Source of the DNA: Phaeoceros laevis
Lineage: Eukaryota; Anthocerotophyta; Anthocerotopsida; Notothyladales
Direction of reading: 5' to 3'
NCBI GenBank assembly: GCA_049999765.1
Contig: JBNGIQ010009382.1
Span: 49,809-113,808, forward strand
DNA length: 64,000 bases
The translations under genes and the position numbers were made by a program. The notes beneath the pieces are model-generated. The model was not told the DNA's origin. It searched no databases and was given only the letters and a program-made list of their open reading frames with translations. This document shows, piece by piece, positions 48,411 through 60,201 of this stretch; positions within the stretch are counted from its first letter, which is position 1, and each line of letters opens with the position of its first letter.

Positions 48411-49153
48411 AATCTGGAGGTAGCGGCAATCTCAGTCACAGCCTTGCGGATTTGCGTAAGGCTCTAGATGAACCAAGAGAATTTGCAGCTCCCTCCTGTG
48501 CAGATTTGGGCTGTGCATGCCCGGCACCACCAGGAGATTCACGGTCACTATCCAGTTCACAACAGCAGGCAAGCCAGCTGCAACACCGTTGCGTTCGTAT
48601 TCTGCTCCAATTAGCGTAACATGGTAATAACAGGGGTCACCAAGGTTAACAAACGGGCACTCGGGCAACAGTGAATTCACGCCTTGAAATAACCCTCCGT
48701 CTGAAGCTGGCAAGCTTCAGTCAGCTGACAAGGCGATGCAATTGGGAACTGGTGTTGAAGGTGTCTCTTCAGATGATCCACGATGCTGGGTGTACAGATT
48801 GAGCAAGGATCCTCGCAGAAAGCTACCCGGCTGGCTGCCTTCAGGCGCAAGAGGAAGGTCTCGACCAAACGGAGGAGGAAGTCTTTGCCGGGGTAGTCGC
48901 AGTTCTCAAGTTTCTCTCCGTCGTCAGGCACAAGGGGGTATGATCATTCCTTGGAGCCGGAAGCAGGGGATTCCGTATTGAGATTGCCACACGAATGCTG
49001 ATGAGAATGCATGAGCGAAATAAATGGCGAGATCCGTTGCCTGTTGGCGTCCTGCATTCAGGCAACTTACAACGATGGTCTCAGGGCTTCGAAATTGTGT
49101 CGATGTGAAGGTTTGGCAGAGTTTATAGCACCGACTGTAATCAAGCCTGGAGA
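48411..49153. other. Divergent promoter region, GMK / PPR
   Basis: About 740 bases between the divergent guanylate kinase and PPR genes. Short frames exist, none recognisable. Presumed promoters and leaders. Confidence 0.5.
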
Positions 49154-52100
49154 ATGACAGGCATTTGTAAGGAAGGACAGGTTTGGAGGGCCCTGGAACA
49201 TCTACCTGGCGCGGACCAGCAAAACAGAGTCCCTTCTGTGCAGGCTCTGAGGTATCTGTTGCAGGCCTGCTCCAAGAAAAAATCTCTGGCGGAGGCCAAA
49301 GTGGTGCATGCCCAAATCATCCAAATTGGTCTGGAGTCAGACTTGTTGCTGGGTGAATCTCTTGTTTGCACACTGGTCAGGTGTGGAAGCCTTGCAGATG
49401 CAGTCCAGGTCTTTCGCAGATTGTCACCCCGAACTGTTTCGTCGTGGAATGCAATCATTTCAGGTTACAATAAAGCGGGACTTGCCGACGAGTCTCTGAG
49501 TTTTTACCACCGTATGGAAGAAGATGGTGTGCAGCCAAACAAGTACACGTTTATCACTGTACTTAAATCCTGCAACAGTTTGAAGGATGGGAAGCAGATT
49601 CATGCTAGTGTTCTGAGGCACAGGTGCGAAGCTGATGTGGTTGTTGCAAACTCTTTGATTCATATGTACGCGAAGTGTGGCAGCATCCAAGATGCACGAC
49701 ATGTCTTTGACACAATTCCAGAGCGAACTGTAGTCTCATGGAATTCTATGATCACAGGATACGCAGAACAAGGACAAGGTGCAGACGCATGGCATGTCTA
49801 TTCCCAGATGCAAGAAAAAGGCATTAGTCCAGATGCTCGGACCTTTGTCAGTGTGCTTAAAGCATTTGGCAGCCTTGCAAGCAGAGAAGCAGATACAATT
49901 GTCAAAGGAAAGTCACTGAAGGTAGAATCACTGAGAAAGGGCAGGGAACTCTTTGGAGACATTGTTGAAAGAGGTGCCTTAGATGTGTTTGTTGGTAGCT
50001 CCCTTGTGTATATGTTTGCTACTTGCGGGAGCACCATGGATGCAAGACATGTGTTTGATGCAATGTTGCAACGCAATGTGGTGTCATGGAATGCAATGAT
50101 TGCAGGGTACGCTGATCATGAACAAGGTGAGGACGCTTTGCAGTTGTATAACCAAATGCTACAGGAAGGCATGGAACCAACTGACCGGACCTTTGTGGCT
50201 TTGCTGAAGGCTTGTGCCAGCCTTGGAGCCAAGGAATCACGTTCGCTTGTAAATGGGCACTTCGTAAAGGTCAAGTCTCTGCGGGTTGGGGAGACAATAC
50301 ATAGGCAAATTGTTCAAAGTTCTTACAGGTCGGATCCTTCTGTTGGCAGTCATCTTGTATTCATGTATGCAAGTTGTGGGAGCATTATGGATGCCGAGCA
50401 GGTGTTTAAGATGATGGCCACACATGACATCCTGTCATGGAATGCGATTATTTTAGCATATTCTGAGCAGAAACAGTACGATGAAGCTTTGCAACTTTAC
50501 TACAGAATGCAAGGGGAAGGCGTCCGACCAGATTCTCGCACATTTGTAAGTCTTCTTAAAGCATGCAGCAGTAATGCAGCTAGCGAACCAAGCAAGCTCC
50601 TTGATGGACAACCAATCAAAGTGGACTCACTTCGGAAGGGAAAACGGTTGCACCATGAAGCTGTCCGCTGCGGTTTCGTATCGGATGTTTTTGTGGCAAA
50701 CTCCTTCATCAGTATGTATGCAAGCTGTAGAAGCATGAAAGACGCTCAGCATGTGTTTGACGCATTGCCTGTGCGCAATGTTGTATCGTGGAATTCAATA
50801 ATTGCAGGATATGCGGATGAGGAACAGGGGGCAACTGCTTTGCAGCTTTATGAAAGTATGAAACAACGAGGAGCTAGACCAGATGCTCGAACTTTTGTCA
50901 GTGTGCTGAAAGGATGTAGTAGCCTTGCAGCAACAGAAACAAGCAGCTTGATAGATGGCCAGTCAGTCAAAATGGAGGCACTTAAACAAGTTAAGGCAAT
51001 ATATGATGAAATTGTTGCTAACGGGTATAGGCTCAACGTTTTTATTGGGAACACTGCTATTGACTTGTACGCTAAGTGCGGGAGCACTGTGGATGCTCGG
51101 CATGTGTTTGATACATTGTCCGGACGCGATGTGGTCTCGTGGAATGCAATGATATCAGGATATGCTGAGCAGGAACAGGGTGAAGAGGCCTGGAAATTGT
51201 ATAGTAAAATGCAGGAGGAAGATGTAAGTCCAGATGTTCGTACCATGGTTAGCGCGTTAAAAGCTATCAGCAGCCTTGCAGCACGAGGTGCAAACATGCT
51301 GGAGGAGAACTGGAAGTCAGTGAGTGCAGAGTTGCTGCCTAAGTTGAAAGCAGTACATGCTATAGTTCTCAATCGGGGTTATGAATCAGATGTGTTTGTT
51401 GTGAGCACTCTAGTGAAGATGTATGCAAACTGTGGGAGCATACTTGATGCGCAGCAGGTGTTCGACTCAGTATCACATCCCAACGTCGTGACATGGAACG
51501 CCTTGATTGCAGGATATGTCCAGCGGGGACATGGTGACAAAGCTTTGCAACTGTACTCCCAAATGCAGGAGCAGGGCATACGCCCAGATGCTTGGACGTT
51601 TGTCAGCTTGCTGAAAGCACATAGTAACAGTTCGGACGCTCTTGTATATGGGCCTGCTACCAAATCAGACTGCCTCCAGGGGGCAAAGGATTTATATGCT
51701 GAAATTGTTACGCACGGCTATGCAGGTGACATCTTTGTTGCAAACACTGCGATTGACATGTTTGCAAGCCTCGGGAGCATAGCTGAAGCTCAAAACATCT
51801 TTGGCTCCTTGTCTAAACGTAATGTGGTGACATGGAACGCGATGATAGCAGGGTACACTCAGCAGGAACAAGCAGAGGAAGCTCTTAGAATGTATACACA
51901 GATGCAAGCTTCAGGAGTGAAACCAGAAGAAGCCACATTCCTGTGCGTCCTCCGGGCTTGCAGCATTATGGCAGTGTTGAATGTCTGCCAACAGATCCAC
52001 CAGGATGTGGTCAAATACAGCTGTTCCTCAAGTATTTCTGTGGCAACAGCTCTAATCCATGCTTATGGCAAGTGCGGGAGCATGGCAGGTGCCCAAAGTG

Positions 52101-52789
52101 TGTTTGACTCAATGCCTGAACGAGGTGTGGTTGCCTGGAACACTCTTATTGCAGGATATGCCCGCCAAGGGGAATATGAACGGAGCTTGCAGTGCTTCAA
52201 GGACATGCAACTTGCAAGCACAAACCCAGATGCAGTCACATTCGTGTCACTTATTTCGGCATGCAGCCATGCTGGCTTGGTGGACCAAGGACTGAGCTAC
52301 TTCAAGTCCATGAGCGACCATGGAATTACACCAGAGATGGAGCACTACGTGTGCATGGTGGATCTCCTCGGTCGCGCCGGGCTCTTCGACCAAGTTCAGG
52401 AGCTGCTGACCCTCATGCCAATGAAACCCAGCTTATCTGTGTGGCTGTCCCTTCTCGGTGCTTGCCGGAAGCACAACAACATCAAGCTTGCAAGAGAAGC
52501 TTTTAGGCACTCAGTACTCTTGGACCCGAGACACTCTGCAGTCTATCTAGTCATGTCAACCATCTATTCTCAAGCTGGCTTGTGGGAAAAGGCTAGGGAG
52601 ATCGACGAAATGAGACAGGACGCCGGCGCACATAAGAGCCCAGGCAGGACCTGGATTGAACACAGGAAAAAGGTCCACACGTTCATTGCAGGAGATAGAA
52701 GGCAGCTTGAGAGTTCCACTACACACCTGTATGACACTCTTGCAGAGTTGTCATCACAAATTGACCACTTGCCAGCAGTATTCGCGTGA
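49154..52789 (+). CDS. Very large PLS-class PPR protein, E-type C-terminus
   Basis: Intronless 1211-residue pentatricopeptide repeat protein, expected to bind RNA in an organelle. Around 30 repeats alternate in P-L-S fashion, for example MYAKCGSIQDARHVFDTIP, RTVVSWNSMITGYAEQGQG and MQEKGISPDARTFVSVLK. Six L-type positions carry an insert such as IVKGKSLKVESLRKG, LLDGQPIKVDSLRKG and LIDGQSVKMEALKQV, shared with the PPR protein at 16374-19448. The end has HYVCMVDLLGRAG, KSPGRTWIEHRKKVHTFIAG and then a short tail; there is no DYW domain. The N-terminus (MTGICKEGQVWRAL) is not an obvious transit peptide, so an upstream exon is possible. The two genes are related in architecture but on opposite strands 30 kb apart. 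Confidence 0.92.
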   Translation: MTGICKEGQVWRALEHLPGADQQNRVPSVQALRYLLQACSKKKSLAEAKVVHAQIIQIGLESDLLLGESLVCTLVRCGSLADAVQVFRRLSPRTVSSWNAIISGYNKAGLADESLSFYHRMEEDGVQPNKYTFITVLKSCNSLKDGKQIHASVLRHRCEADVVVANSLIHMYAKCGSIQDARHVFDTIPERTVVSWNSMITGYAEQGQGADAWHVYSQMQEKGISPDARTFVSVLKAFGSLASREADTIVKGKSLKVESLRKGRELFGDIVERGALDVFVGSSLVYMFATCGSTMDARHVFDAMLQRNVVSWNAMIAGYADHEQGEDALQLYNQMLQEGMEPTDRTFVALLKACASLGAKESRSLVNGHFVKVKSLRVGETIHRQIVQSSYRSDPSVGSHLVFMYASCGSIMDAEQVFKMMATHDILSWNAIILAYSEQKQYDEALQLYYRMQGEGVRPDSRTFVSLLKACSSNAASEPSKLLDGQPIKVDSLRKGKRLHHEAVRCGFVSDVFVANSFISMYASCRSMKDAQHVFDALPVRNVVSWNSIIAGYADEEQGATALQLYESMKQRGARPDARTFVSVLKGCSSLAATETSSLIDGQSVKMEALKQVKAIYDEIVANGYRLNVFIGNTAIDLYAKCGSTVDARHVFDTLSGRDVVSWNAMISGYAEQEQGEEAWKLYSKMQEEDVSPDVRTMVSALKAISSLAARGANMLEENWKSVSAELLPKLKAVHAIVLNRGYESDVFVVSTLVKMYANCGSILDAQQVFDSVSHPNVVTWNALIAGYVQRGHGDKALQLYSQMQEQGIRPDAWTFVSLLKAHSNSSDALVYGPATKSDCLQGAKDLYAEIVTHGYAGDIFVANTAIDMFASLGSIAEAQNIFGSLSKRNVVTWNAMIAGYTQQEQAEEALRMYTQMQASGVKPEEATFLCVLRACSIMAVLNVCQQIHQDVVKYSCSSSISVATALIHAYGKCGSMAGAQSVFDSMPERGVVAWNTLIAGYARQGEYERSLQCFKDMQLASTNPDAVTFVSLISACSHAGLVDQGLSYFKSMSDHGITPEMEHYVCMVDLLGRAGLFDQVQELLTLMPMKPSLSVWLSLLGACRKHNNIKLAREAFRHSVLLDPRHSAVYLVMSTIYSQAGLWEKAREIDEMRQDAGAHKSPGRTWIEHRKKVHTFIAGDRRQLESSTTHLYDTLAELSSQIDHLPAVFA

Positions 52790-54041
52790 AAGCACTATTG
52801 TAGACTACATTGAGACAGAAAGTGGTTGGCCTCACACCACTGTGACCACAGTTGTTTTGCTTTCCGCTGTGCACGGCCACTGTCAGCCAGGCCCCAAGCG
52901 CTTCAACGAATATACTGGAAAACGCAGACGGGCCCGCCATTTCTCCGTCCGTCCACTGCACTGCACTTAATTATTAGGTAGTTAGCTCATGGCATTTATG
53001 GAAGTGTAAAAAATCCCAAAAAAGTTAGTCGTAACTACCCTGGAATCCACCCGTTCACCGCGTAGCCGCGTTCACTGCATAGTATGCGGTCACCGGATAC
53101 CTTAGTTACCGAGAAGTTGGACGGATTCACCTCGCTAGAGCGTCAAAACTTAACGGAAGTCAACCACTCATAATGATTTCACGTTACACCTAAAAACCAA
53201 CTAGTGTGGAGTGTGGACGGACAGGGCTTGACGGGGACGGACGGAGAGGACGGAGAGGACGGAGAAATGGCGGGCCCGTCTGCGTTTTCCCAGTCTATTC
53301 GTTGAAGCGCTTGGGCCTGGCTGTGCTTTGCACGCCCTCTGTTGGCGCCTGGCGTGAAAAAAGTGGGAGCACCGACGGCCCCCGAAGGAAAGCAATGCAC
53401 GTTTGGATGTCAGCAATTTTTAAAAGCCTCTTTGCCTTGGTGGCAGTGGGGCCCCTTGGCGTCAATAATGGCATACCCGGGCATGGGCATGTGGCCGCGT
53501 GGCCTACACTCAACTCCCGAGCTGCTGAACGGGAAGTAATAATTAGTGAAAGCGCGGCGGGTTCGGCGAGGAACGGGAAGTCTGGAAGTGATCGACATGG
53601 CGGCACACTTCCAGTAGTGACAAAGTTTAGATCTTTTCGCCTGCGATGTGGTAGCCAAGCTTTTGTACGGACTCCGCTTCACGGGCAGCGAGGTGGAGAT
53701 CACTCAGTGTTTCCAAGGCTCATCTGCTGGTGGGAGGAGCGTTGGATTCCGGTGCCGGCCATTGTCAGGTTCTCGATCCGGTGCTGTAGGGGACCATGCT
53801 GCTGCTGCTAGCAGCGAAGCACTTCCGGGGGCCTAGCTCTGGTGGTCGGACGCAGCGGGCTTGAGAAACTGTTGACGCTGGCAGCACATCCAGCTGCGGA
53901 GCGAAGAGGGTAGAAGGGAGGGCNNNNNNNNNNNNNNNNNNNNNNNNNNNNNNNNNNNNNNNNNNNNNNNNNNNNNNNNNNNNNNNNNNNNNNNNNNNNN
54001 NNNNNNNNNNNNNNNNNNNNNNNACGGTATTTACGGCAAAG
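52790..54041. other. Intergenic region with inverted repeat and 100-N gap
   Basis: PPR 3' region, the inverted-repeat element listed separately, GC-rich sequence, and an unsequenced gap at 53924-54023 just before the SYT7 start codon. A 201-codon open frame at 53206-53811 overlaps the inverted-repeat arm and has no protein-like features. Confidence 0.5.
52886..53323. mobile_element. Foldback/MITE-like element with about 65-bp inverted arms
   Basis: The left arm 52886-52950 reads GCCAGGCCCCAAGCGCTTC and on to GCCATTTCTCCGTCC. The right arm 53257-53323 is its reverse complement with only a few differences (one short indel). About 300 bases lie between. Next to the right arm is a GGACGGAGA tandem array (53237-53262). 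No target-site duplication or transposase was found, so a non-autonomous foldback element is inferred. It could also be a simple inverted duplication. Confidence 0.65.
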
Positions 54042-57000
54042 ATGGGACTCCTTTCGGGGCTCGTATTCGGGTTGGTGGTGGGAATCGGGATCATGGCAGG
54101 GTTCTCCTGGGTAATGAAGCGCCGCAGCCTGCAACGGATTCACAAGGTGCGGTCCAGGGGGAATTTCTTTCCAGTTTAGCTCGCCGGGTGGTGAATTGCG
54201 ACAGAGAGGTCACGTGGCAATGAGTTTGGGTGCTGTAGATTAGGAGCTGACGCGAATGCGCTCGGAGTGTTTGTTGCACTCCTATTGCGGACTGCCTAGT
54301 GACCCACAAGCTTTACGATGTGTGAAGTACCGAGAAGCGTTTCACCAAACGTGGACTTGTTGTTGGCAGGCTGCGTGGCTGAAGCAGCTGGGAGGAATCG
54401 CCCAAGAGGAGCTGAAGAAGCTGTGTGGGGACAGCGTGCCGTCTTGGATATCTTTTCCTGCTTTTGAACGCGTAAGATCTACTTTAAATGTTCGTTGCTG
54501 CCGTTTCGAGTTGCAGATCAACATGTCCGGGTATATCATCTGTCACTTGGAATGTTGTTGCAGGTGAAATGGCTAAATTCGCAACTGGAAAAAATCTGGC
54601 CTCATGTTGCTCAGGTAGTGGTCCTTTACTATCTTAGGATACAGTTTGGCTTCTCTGGTGGTAGTGTAATGGTAGTGTAATAAAACGTTAGAAAGCAAGT
54701 CTCATTTCTCCCACTGAATAGGCCTTCAAAACAGCTCCTTTTTACCTCTTGTGCATTGGATGGCGTGCAGGCCACGTCGGCAATCATCAAAGACTCTGTG
54801 GAGCCCATCTTAGAGCAGTACCGCCCTGTTGTTTTTCAATCGATCAAGTTCGACAAGTTGTTTCTGGGCAATGTGCCACCGCAAATTGAAGGTGTGCGCC
54901 TGACAGCACACATGGTTGAAGGGCGATGATGCCTTTGGATTGAAAGGAATACTGTCAGGATGTGATGCTCTGATGGTGTAGATGTGAAGAAGACTATTCA
55001 TCTCTTCTAGATGAGAAATGCCTGACCCTAATGCTTTGTTCATTTGGAGTTTTAATTTTGTGTGAGTGTTGGATCGTCCTCTAAGTTTATGTACGTCTTG
55101 TAAACAGGTGTTCGAGTGCAAACTTTGAAACCTGGGGAGGTGATCATGGATCTGGATACTCGTTGGGGAGGGGATCCAAGTATTATCCTGGCAATCCAGA
55201 CTCGTGTTGGTGCAAAATTACCTGTGCAGGTACAGTATAACCTGAATTCACAACTGGTGCATGTGATTTCTAGCTTGTTGTCACCGTGGTACTGCTGGGT
55301 GTAGTCAGAGAGGATGGTAATATCACAGCAGGTCTGTTTACCGTGAATGTGCAACTGTTCATCTGCCGCAGCTCAAGAATTTGAAGTTCTATGCAACTGT
55401 ACGAGTGATTTTCAAGCTATCGGATGAGATACCCTGCATTTCAGCTGTAGTGGTCGCTCTCTTAGCACAGGTAGCCCCCCTAAGGCTAAGTAGATGCGCC
55501 ACATTCTTTGTGATGACACGGATTTGAATACTACGTTCTTGACTAGAAAAATCGATGCAGCCGGGGGTACAGAACCTAATTGTGTATATTTGTTGGCAGC
55601 CCAAGCCTGAGATCAAGTACACTTTAAAGCTCATAGGTGGTAGTGTGACTGGAGTTCCTGGTCTATCTGACATGATAAGCGTAAGTACATGGAAACAACA
55701 GATACTCAATGGTGCTGGCCTTCAGTTATGTATGGTTCTCTCACAAGTGGGTGGGACAATTAGCTTCTCGGTACTGTGAAGCAAGCTCACCGTGTTGAGA
55801 TGTTATATTCTCTGGCAGGATATGGTGGAAAACTTAGTGACTGATACGCTCGAGTGGCCACATCGAATTGTCACTCCTATTGGTGGCCAACCTGTTGATC
55901 TGAGGTATGTAGATGGTACTCATGCTTCCTTCTGCAGATTCTCTTCTTTTCTCAGCATAAACATCGGCATTGTAGTATTCTTTTCTCGTGGTGTATGCTG
56001 TTAATTGCACAATGCATTTGTTGCTCTGTTTCACTGCAGTGATTTATATCTCAAGCTCCAAGGCTGCTTAACGGTAACTATCGTCAAAGCCACTGGATTG
56101 AAAAATGCGGAGATGATTGGGAGGTCTGATCCGTATGCAGTTGCCTACGTGCGAGTTTTGTTCAAACGCAAGACAAAGACAATTGATGACAACTTGAACC
56201 CTGAGTGGAATGAAACGTTTGACTTGGATGTAGAAGATCATGAAACGCAGTTGTTATACATAAAGGTGATTTTTGTGATTCTGCTTTTGTATGTTGTGTT
56301 GACTGCTAACGGAGAGTGCCCTGAAAGTTGTCCTGGCAAAAGACTTGGCCTCAGAGTCTCCAAGGGATATGAATGTTCATACTTGGGCAGTACCACGGAT
56401 CCATCTCAGGTTTACTAAGGCATGCTCTTGCAGGTTATGGATGAAGATATTGGCAATGACAAATTCCTAGGAATTGTCACCTATCCTATCTCAAATTTAG
56501 TACCGGAAGAAACAACAGAAGTTACTTTGAATCTGAAGACTGCACTTGACACAAATCTTGTTAAGGACAAAAAAGATAGAGGGACGGTTACATTGAAAGT
56601 AAGTTCTGCTATGTGTTTCTTCAATAAAATTCGCTAATTATCCTGTGCTCTACAGACATAGTAGGAGCCTCAAATGATAGCTTGAAACCTAGGAATGTGC
56701 CAACAATTCTCCTGTGATTGCTACTTACGTGATTTAGGCGCGTCTTGATCTTTCAGCTTCACTACCACAATTATACAAAAGAGGAACAAAAGAGGGCAAT
56801 GGAGGAAGAAGCCGCATCTGTGGAAAACGAAAAGTTAAAAAGTAGTGGTGTCGTGGGGCAATCTGTGGAGGCCGTAGGAGGGGCAGTTGGAGGCGCTGGT
56901 AAACTCCTGGGCAGTGGAGTCAGCCTTGTCGGAAATGGGATTGGAAAGGCAGGACGGTTGGTGGGCAAGACTGTCTCTGCACCGTTCTCAGGTTCTAAGA

Positions 57001-57065
57001 AATCCATGAAGAGCCCTGCGCATGAGAATGGAAGTGCCCCACCCACCCCAGTTGCAACCAGGTAG
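54042..57065 (+). CDS. SYT7: Synaptotagmin-like SMP-C2 protein (SYT7/CLB1 type)
   Basis: Membrane-anchored lipid-transfer/tether protein of ER-plasma membrane contacts. About 11 exons give roughly 490 residues. The N-terminus GLLSGLVFGLVVGIGIM is a membrane hairpin/anchor. LKKLCGDSVPSWISFPAFER and WLNSQLEKIWPHVA open the SMP domain, which continues through EPILEQYRP, RWGGDPSIILAI and GLSDMI. One C2 domain follows (LKNAEMIGRSDPYAVAYV, NLNPEWNETFDLDVED, VMDEDIGNDKFLG) with Asp residues suited to calcium binding. The tail is a Gly/Val-rich amphipathic segment (VGQSVEAVGGAVGGAGK) and a basic end. This order, with a single C2 and a Gly-rich tail, matches Arabidopsis CLB1/SYT7. The ATG is 19 bases after an assembly gap. 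Confidence 0.92.
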
Positions 57066-58276
57066 CAAAAGGTGCATATTACATTTTGGTTTACCTTATG
57101 CTGTCAAGGCTTTCAGGGTGTTGGCTCTGGGCAAAAAACGCAGTCCCAAAACACTGGAAATGCAGCAGCAGGTGTTATGGGCCTGGTACATAGCATCTGC
57201 AAGTGAGTAAAAGTATGTGATCCAAGAGATGCTCTGGCAGAGTTTGGGTATTTTTGGGTGTAACATAGGGTGGTATCCAGACGCCAATTCCATATGCCCA
57301 GAGCCAACACTCCTGAGATCTGAAGAGTGTCTTGGAATGGACACGATTTAGTAGTTTGTGTATGAAGAGGCTGCAACTGGATGGGCACTGCTGCCTCCGA
57401 CAGCAGAACAAGTTGTTTGAAGTACAGAACAGGACAGTAGTCAACAAGGTCCGTCCAGAAAAATTGAGGCCGTACTTCAATTTTATTATCTGGACTAACG
57501 TCTCCAGTCGACATGTTTTCCTGATCTATTGTTAAATGGAGCAGTTTGGCCTATATCATGCAGTGCTACACTGCAGTTGGTCTATTTGAGATGCTTGCTG
57601 GGACTTGTTGAAATTGGTTGGCTGACTTCCACCGGTCGGTATGTCATATCGTTACATTTAAGAGTGGCCAAGAGCTTATCTGGATCTTCATTGTGTAGAT
57701 GGGGTCTGCAATGGATCGCGTGTGGTGCAAGGGCTATGGAGAAGTCTACATCCTCTACAACTGACTTCGATCGTTAGCGCCTCTGATCTGTCAGAAGCGT
57801 CATACGTTTTCTACCTGCGCCAAAGCTCAATAAAGGTGCTGTGCTGTCTGGGCTGTATCATGACGAACGAATCCTTGAATATGTCACAGTCAAATTCCAT
57901 TTTGGCCGATCAACATTGAATGTTTCGTCCCAACTCAGTCCGGAAGGATGGGGGGAAGGTGACGATGCGAAGCGTTGGTTCCCCATCCCACTGCCACTGT
58001 AGTCAACAGGGTTTGCAAAACAGCTAAGGACTCTTCAAATGTTGAGGTCCAAAGCACCTTCACAAATGCGTGACTTTGGAATTCCTCTCGGAAGGTGGAC
58101 GTCGACTTATTACACGAGAAGCTTTTCAATGAACTCAAGTCAATGGAGGATCGAAGTAGAGCGCTGCAAGTTTGCCAGTCATCACTTCACGTGTCAAGTT
58201 CTCAACAAGCTCTTCATTGAGAAAAAATTGAAGATCACCCAGACTACAATCCGTTGGCCGCTTTGCTGCCGGCCCA
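57066..58276. other. Convergent intergenic region, SYT7 / eS12
   Basis: 3' untranslated regions of SYT7 (plus) and eS12 (minus). Several short frames show no recognisable domain. No RNA gene seen. Confidence 0.5.
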
Positions 58277-59120
58277 TTAGTGACTCTTAACATACTCCTG
58301 GATCACGTTGAGACCCTCCGTCTCCTCCCCGTAATCCTACACAAGGAAATCCACAAGCTAGTTTAGGGTGGATATCTCAACATCAAGGCAACACCACAGC
58401 GAAGATTTAAGGCCGTGGCGGGGCTAAGAGTCCAGATACAACCAACAGCTTTAAAAAAAAGGGGCCCACCTTGATTACAACACACGAACAGCCAACCACC
58501 TTCCTGGCCTTGCCTTCTGAATCAATCTTGCAAAGCTGCAGGTGCACAGAAACTCTTAGAGCAGGTCAAACGATCAAGAACACTACAAAGTCCAATGTGA
58601 CAACAGTTCAGCTGTACAAAACCTAAACCAAGTACAACAGGCAGTGCTCAACAGCCAGGTGTGCTGCACTCACCCCTGCCCATTCGCCCAACTTCTTGGC
58701 ACTCGGCACAGAGATCAGATTGACGTTGTGCTCAGAGCAAAGAGCTTGCACCAATTTGGTGTAATCAGGCTGATTGCAGTCCTCAGCTAGTACGCAAAGC
58801 TGCGCCGTATGCTTCTCGATGGCTTTCGCAGCCTCGTGCAACCCTCTGGCGAGACCATCGTGAGCCAGCGACTTCTTCAGGACAAGTTGCAGACCAGTCA
58901 GAATGTCCATGGGCTCCCCAAGAGTGGGTCCAGAAGAGGCTGGCTGCTCAGGCAACACATCTCCAGCGGCCTCAGCTTCTCTGCACCGCACCGAAATGAC
59001 AAAAATCTCTCAGCCGACAGTGATAATTTGGTTTTCAAGCAGGTCGAACAAGCCTCCTCCAAAAGGCATTCCGCTACCAGAAACAGCAAAGCGGAAGGCT
59101 GATACATACCCGTCCGACAT
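58277..59120 (-). CDS. RPS12: Cytosolic ribosomal protein eS12
   Basis: Small-subunit ribosomal protein near the beak of the 40S subunit. Four exons: 59120-59110 (11 bases, ATGTCGGACGG), 58980-58674, 58535-58470 and 58336-58277, giving 147 residues. Core motifs are [46 protein letters not shown] and [11 protein letters not shown]; the end is EYVKSH. The Ala/Glu/Pro-rich first 35 residues vary between species. Length matches plant eS12 (about 140-145). The first coding exon is only 11 bases, so the start codon is separated from the rest by a 129-base intron. Confidence 0.95.
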
Positions 59121-60201
59121 GGTGGATTGCAGGGAACAATCGTCCTGCCAAGGAATTGCCGAAGACACTGTCAGTCCACCAACGACGCAACAAGCAAGAC
59201 AAGATACACAGCATCAGCAACAAACCACCTGCTCCTATCCCTTTGTAACCCCTTTCGCCTCCGACGACGATACCTGCGAAATGGTGTTGCTGCGCTGAGC
59301 CTCGTGCAAAGAGAACGAGGGCGGAGACCCTTGTGGGTTTATCCGGAATCGGGGCGGCACCTTGCTAGGGTTAGGGCTCCTTGCGGTAGAGTCTCATATA
59401 TAGACAAGACTACCAGTATATCTCGGTCCGCTTTAATGCGAATCCGTTACAGCAATTTCTTAACCTTTCTTATCGAGAAAAAGAGGCCTAATTCGAGTCT
59501 GCCTAATACAGAAATTCTGCATTACAGATTAGAAAAGTACCTACGTAATTACGTAACCAAGTCTTAATTAATATAATATTAGAGAAGGGAGAAGCGCTAG
59601 AGGACGTGTGGACCATTTCGGACCCATAAGCAAGTAGTAAATTTCCTCTTCTTCTAGAGCACCTCTAAGCAAGGTGTGCCATAGGTTCAATCTGTTGCAT
59701 TTCATTCCATTTATCACGAGATGCATACCAAAACTTTCTCACACATTTCATTCCATTTACCACGATATGCATACCAAAACTTTCTAACCACTAAGTTTTC
59801 ATGATGTTCTGGTAGACAAATAAAACTTCTCTAGTGGACAAGCAAAAAGCTTGGATTAATATAAAGCTAAACTATGAAGGTCGAGTTTCTCGCTGGAAAC
59901 AAAGTTCTTAGGGAACATTTCACACGCTTTGATGTTGCCTTGCTTGAGTTTGTATGTATACCGGTATATGTTCTTGTTTGCATTTAGTCCATGACTCCAG
60001 GTTGTCCTTCCACGAGAAGGCTTTGCCCAGGTTAGAATTCATTGGCTCATTCAACTTCTAATCTTCATACTTACTCTCACGTAGTAAAGCTCTTCTTCTC
60101 AAGGTAGAGATTAGAGGGCAACTTAGGAACAAACAGAGTCGCCTGCCAAATGATGCGTGGCCTAATTCTTTGTGATTGCTGTGCCTGTGGCAGGTGGTGC
60201 A
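59121..60201. other. Divergent intergenic region
   Basis: Promoter side of eS12, AT-rich sequence with a 46-bp tandem repeat, and the upstream region of the next gene. No coding feature seen. Confidence 0.5.
59698..59789. repeat. 46-bp tandem duplication
   Basis: Two copies of CATTTCATTCCATTTA...ATGCATACCAAAACTTTCT with a 46-base period (from 59698 and from 59744), differing at a few positions. Confidence 0.85.

Noticed and set aside
53206-53811. 201-codon open frame after the large PPR gene
   Set aside because: It begins inside the inverted-repeat arm and GGACGG array and shows no conserved motif.
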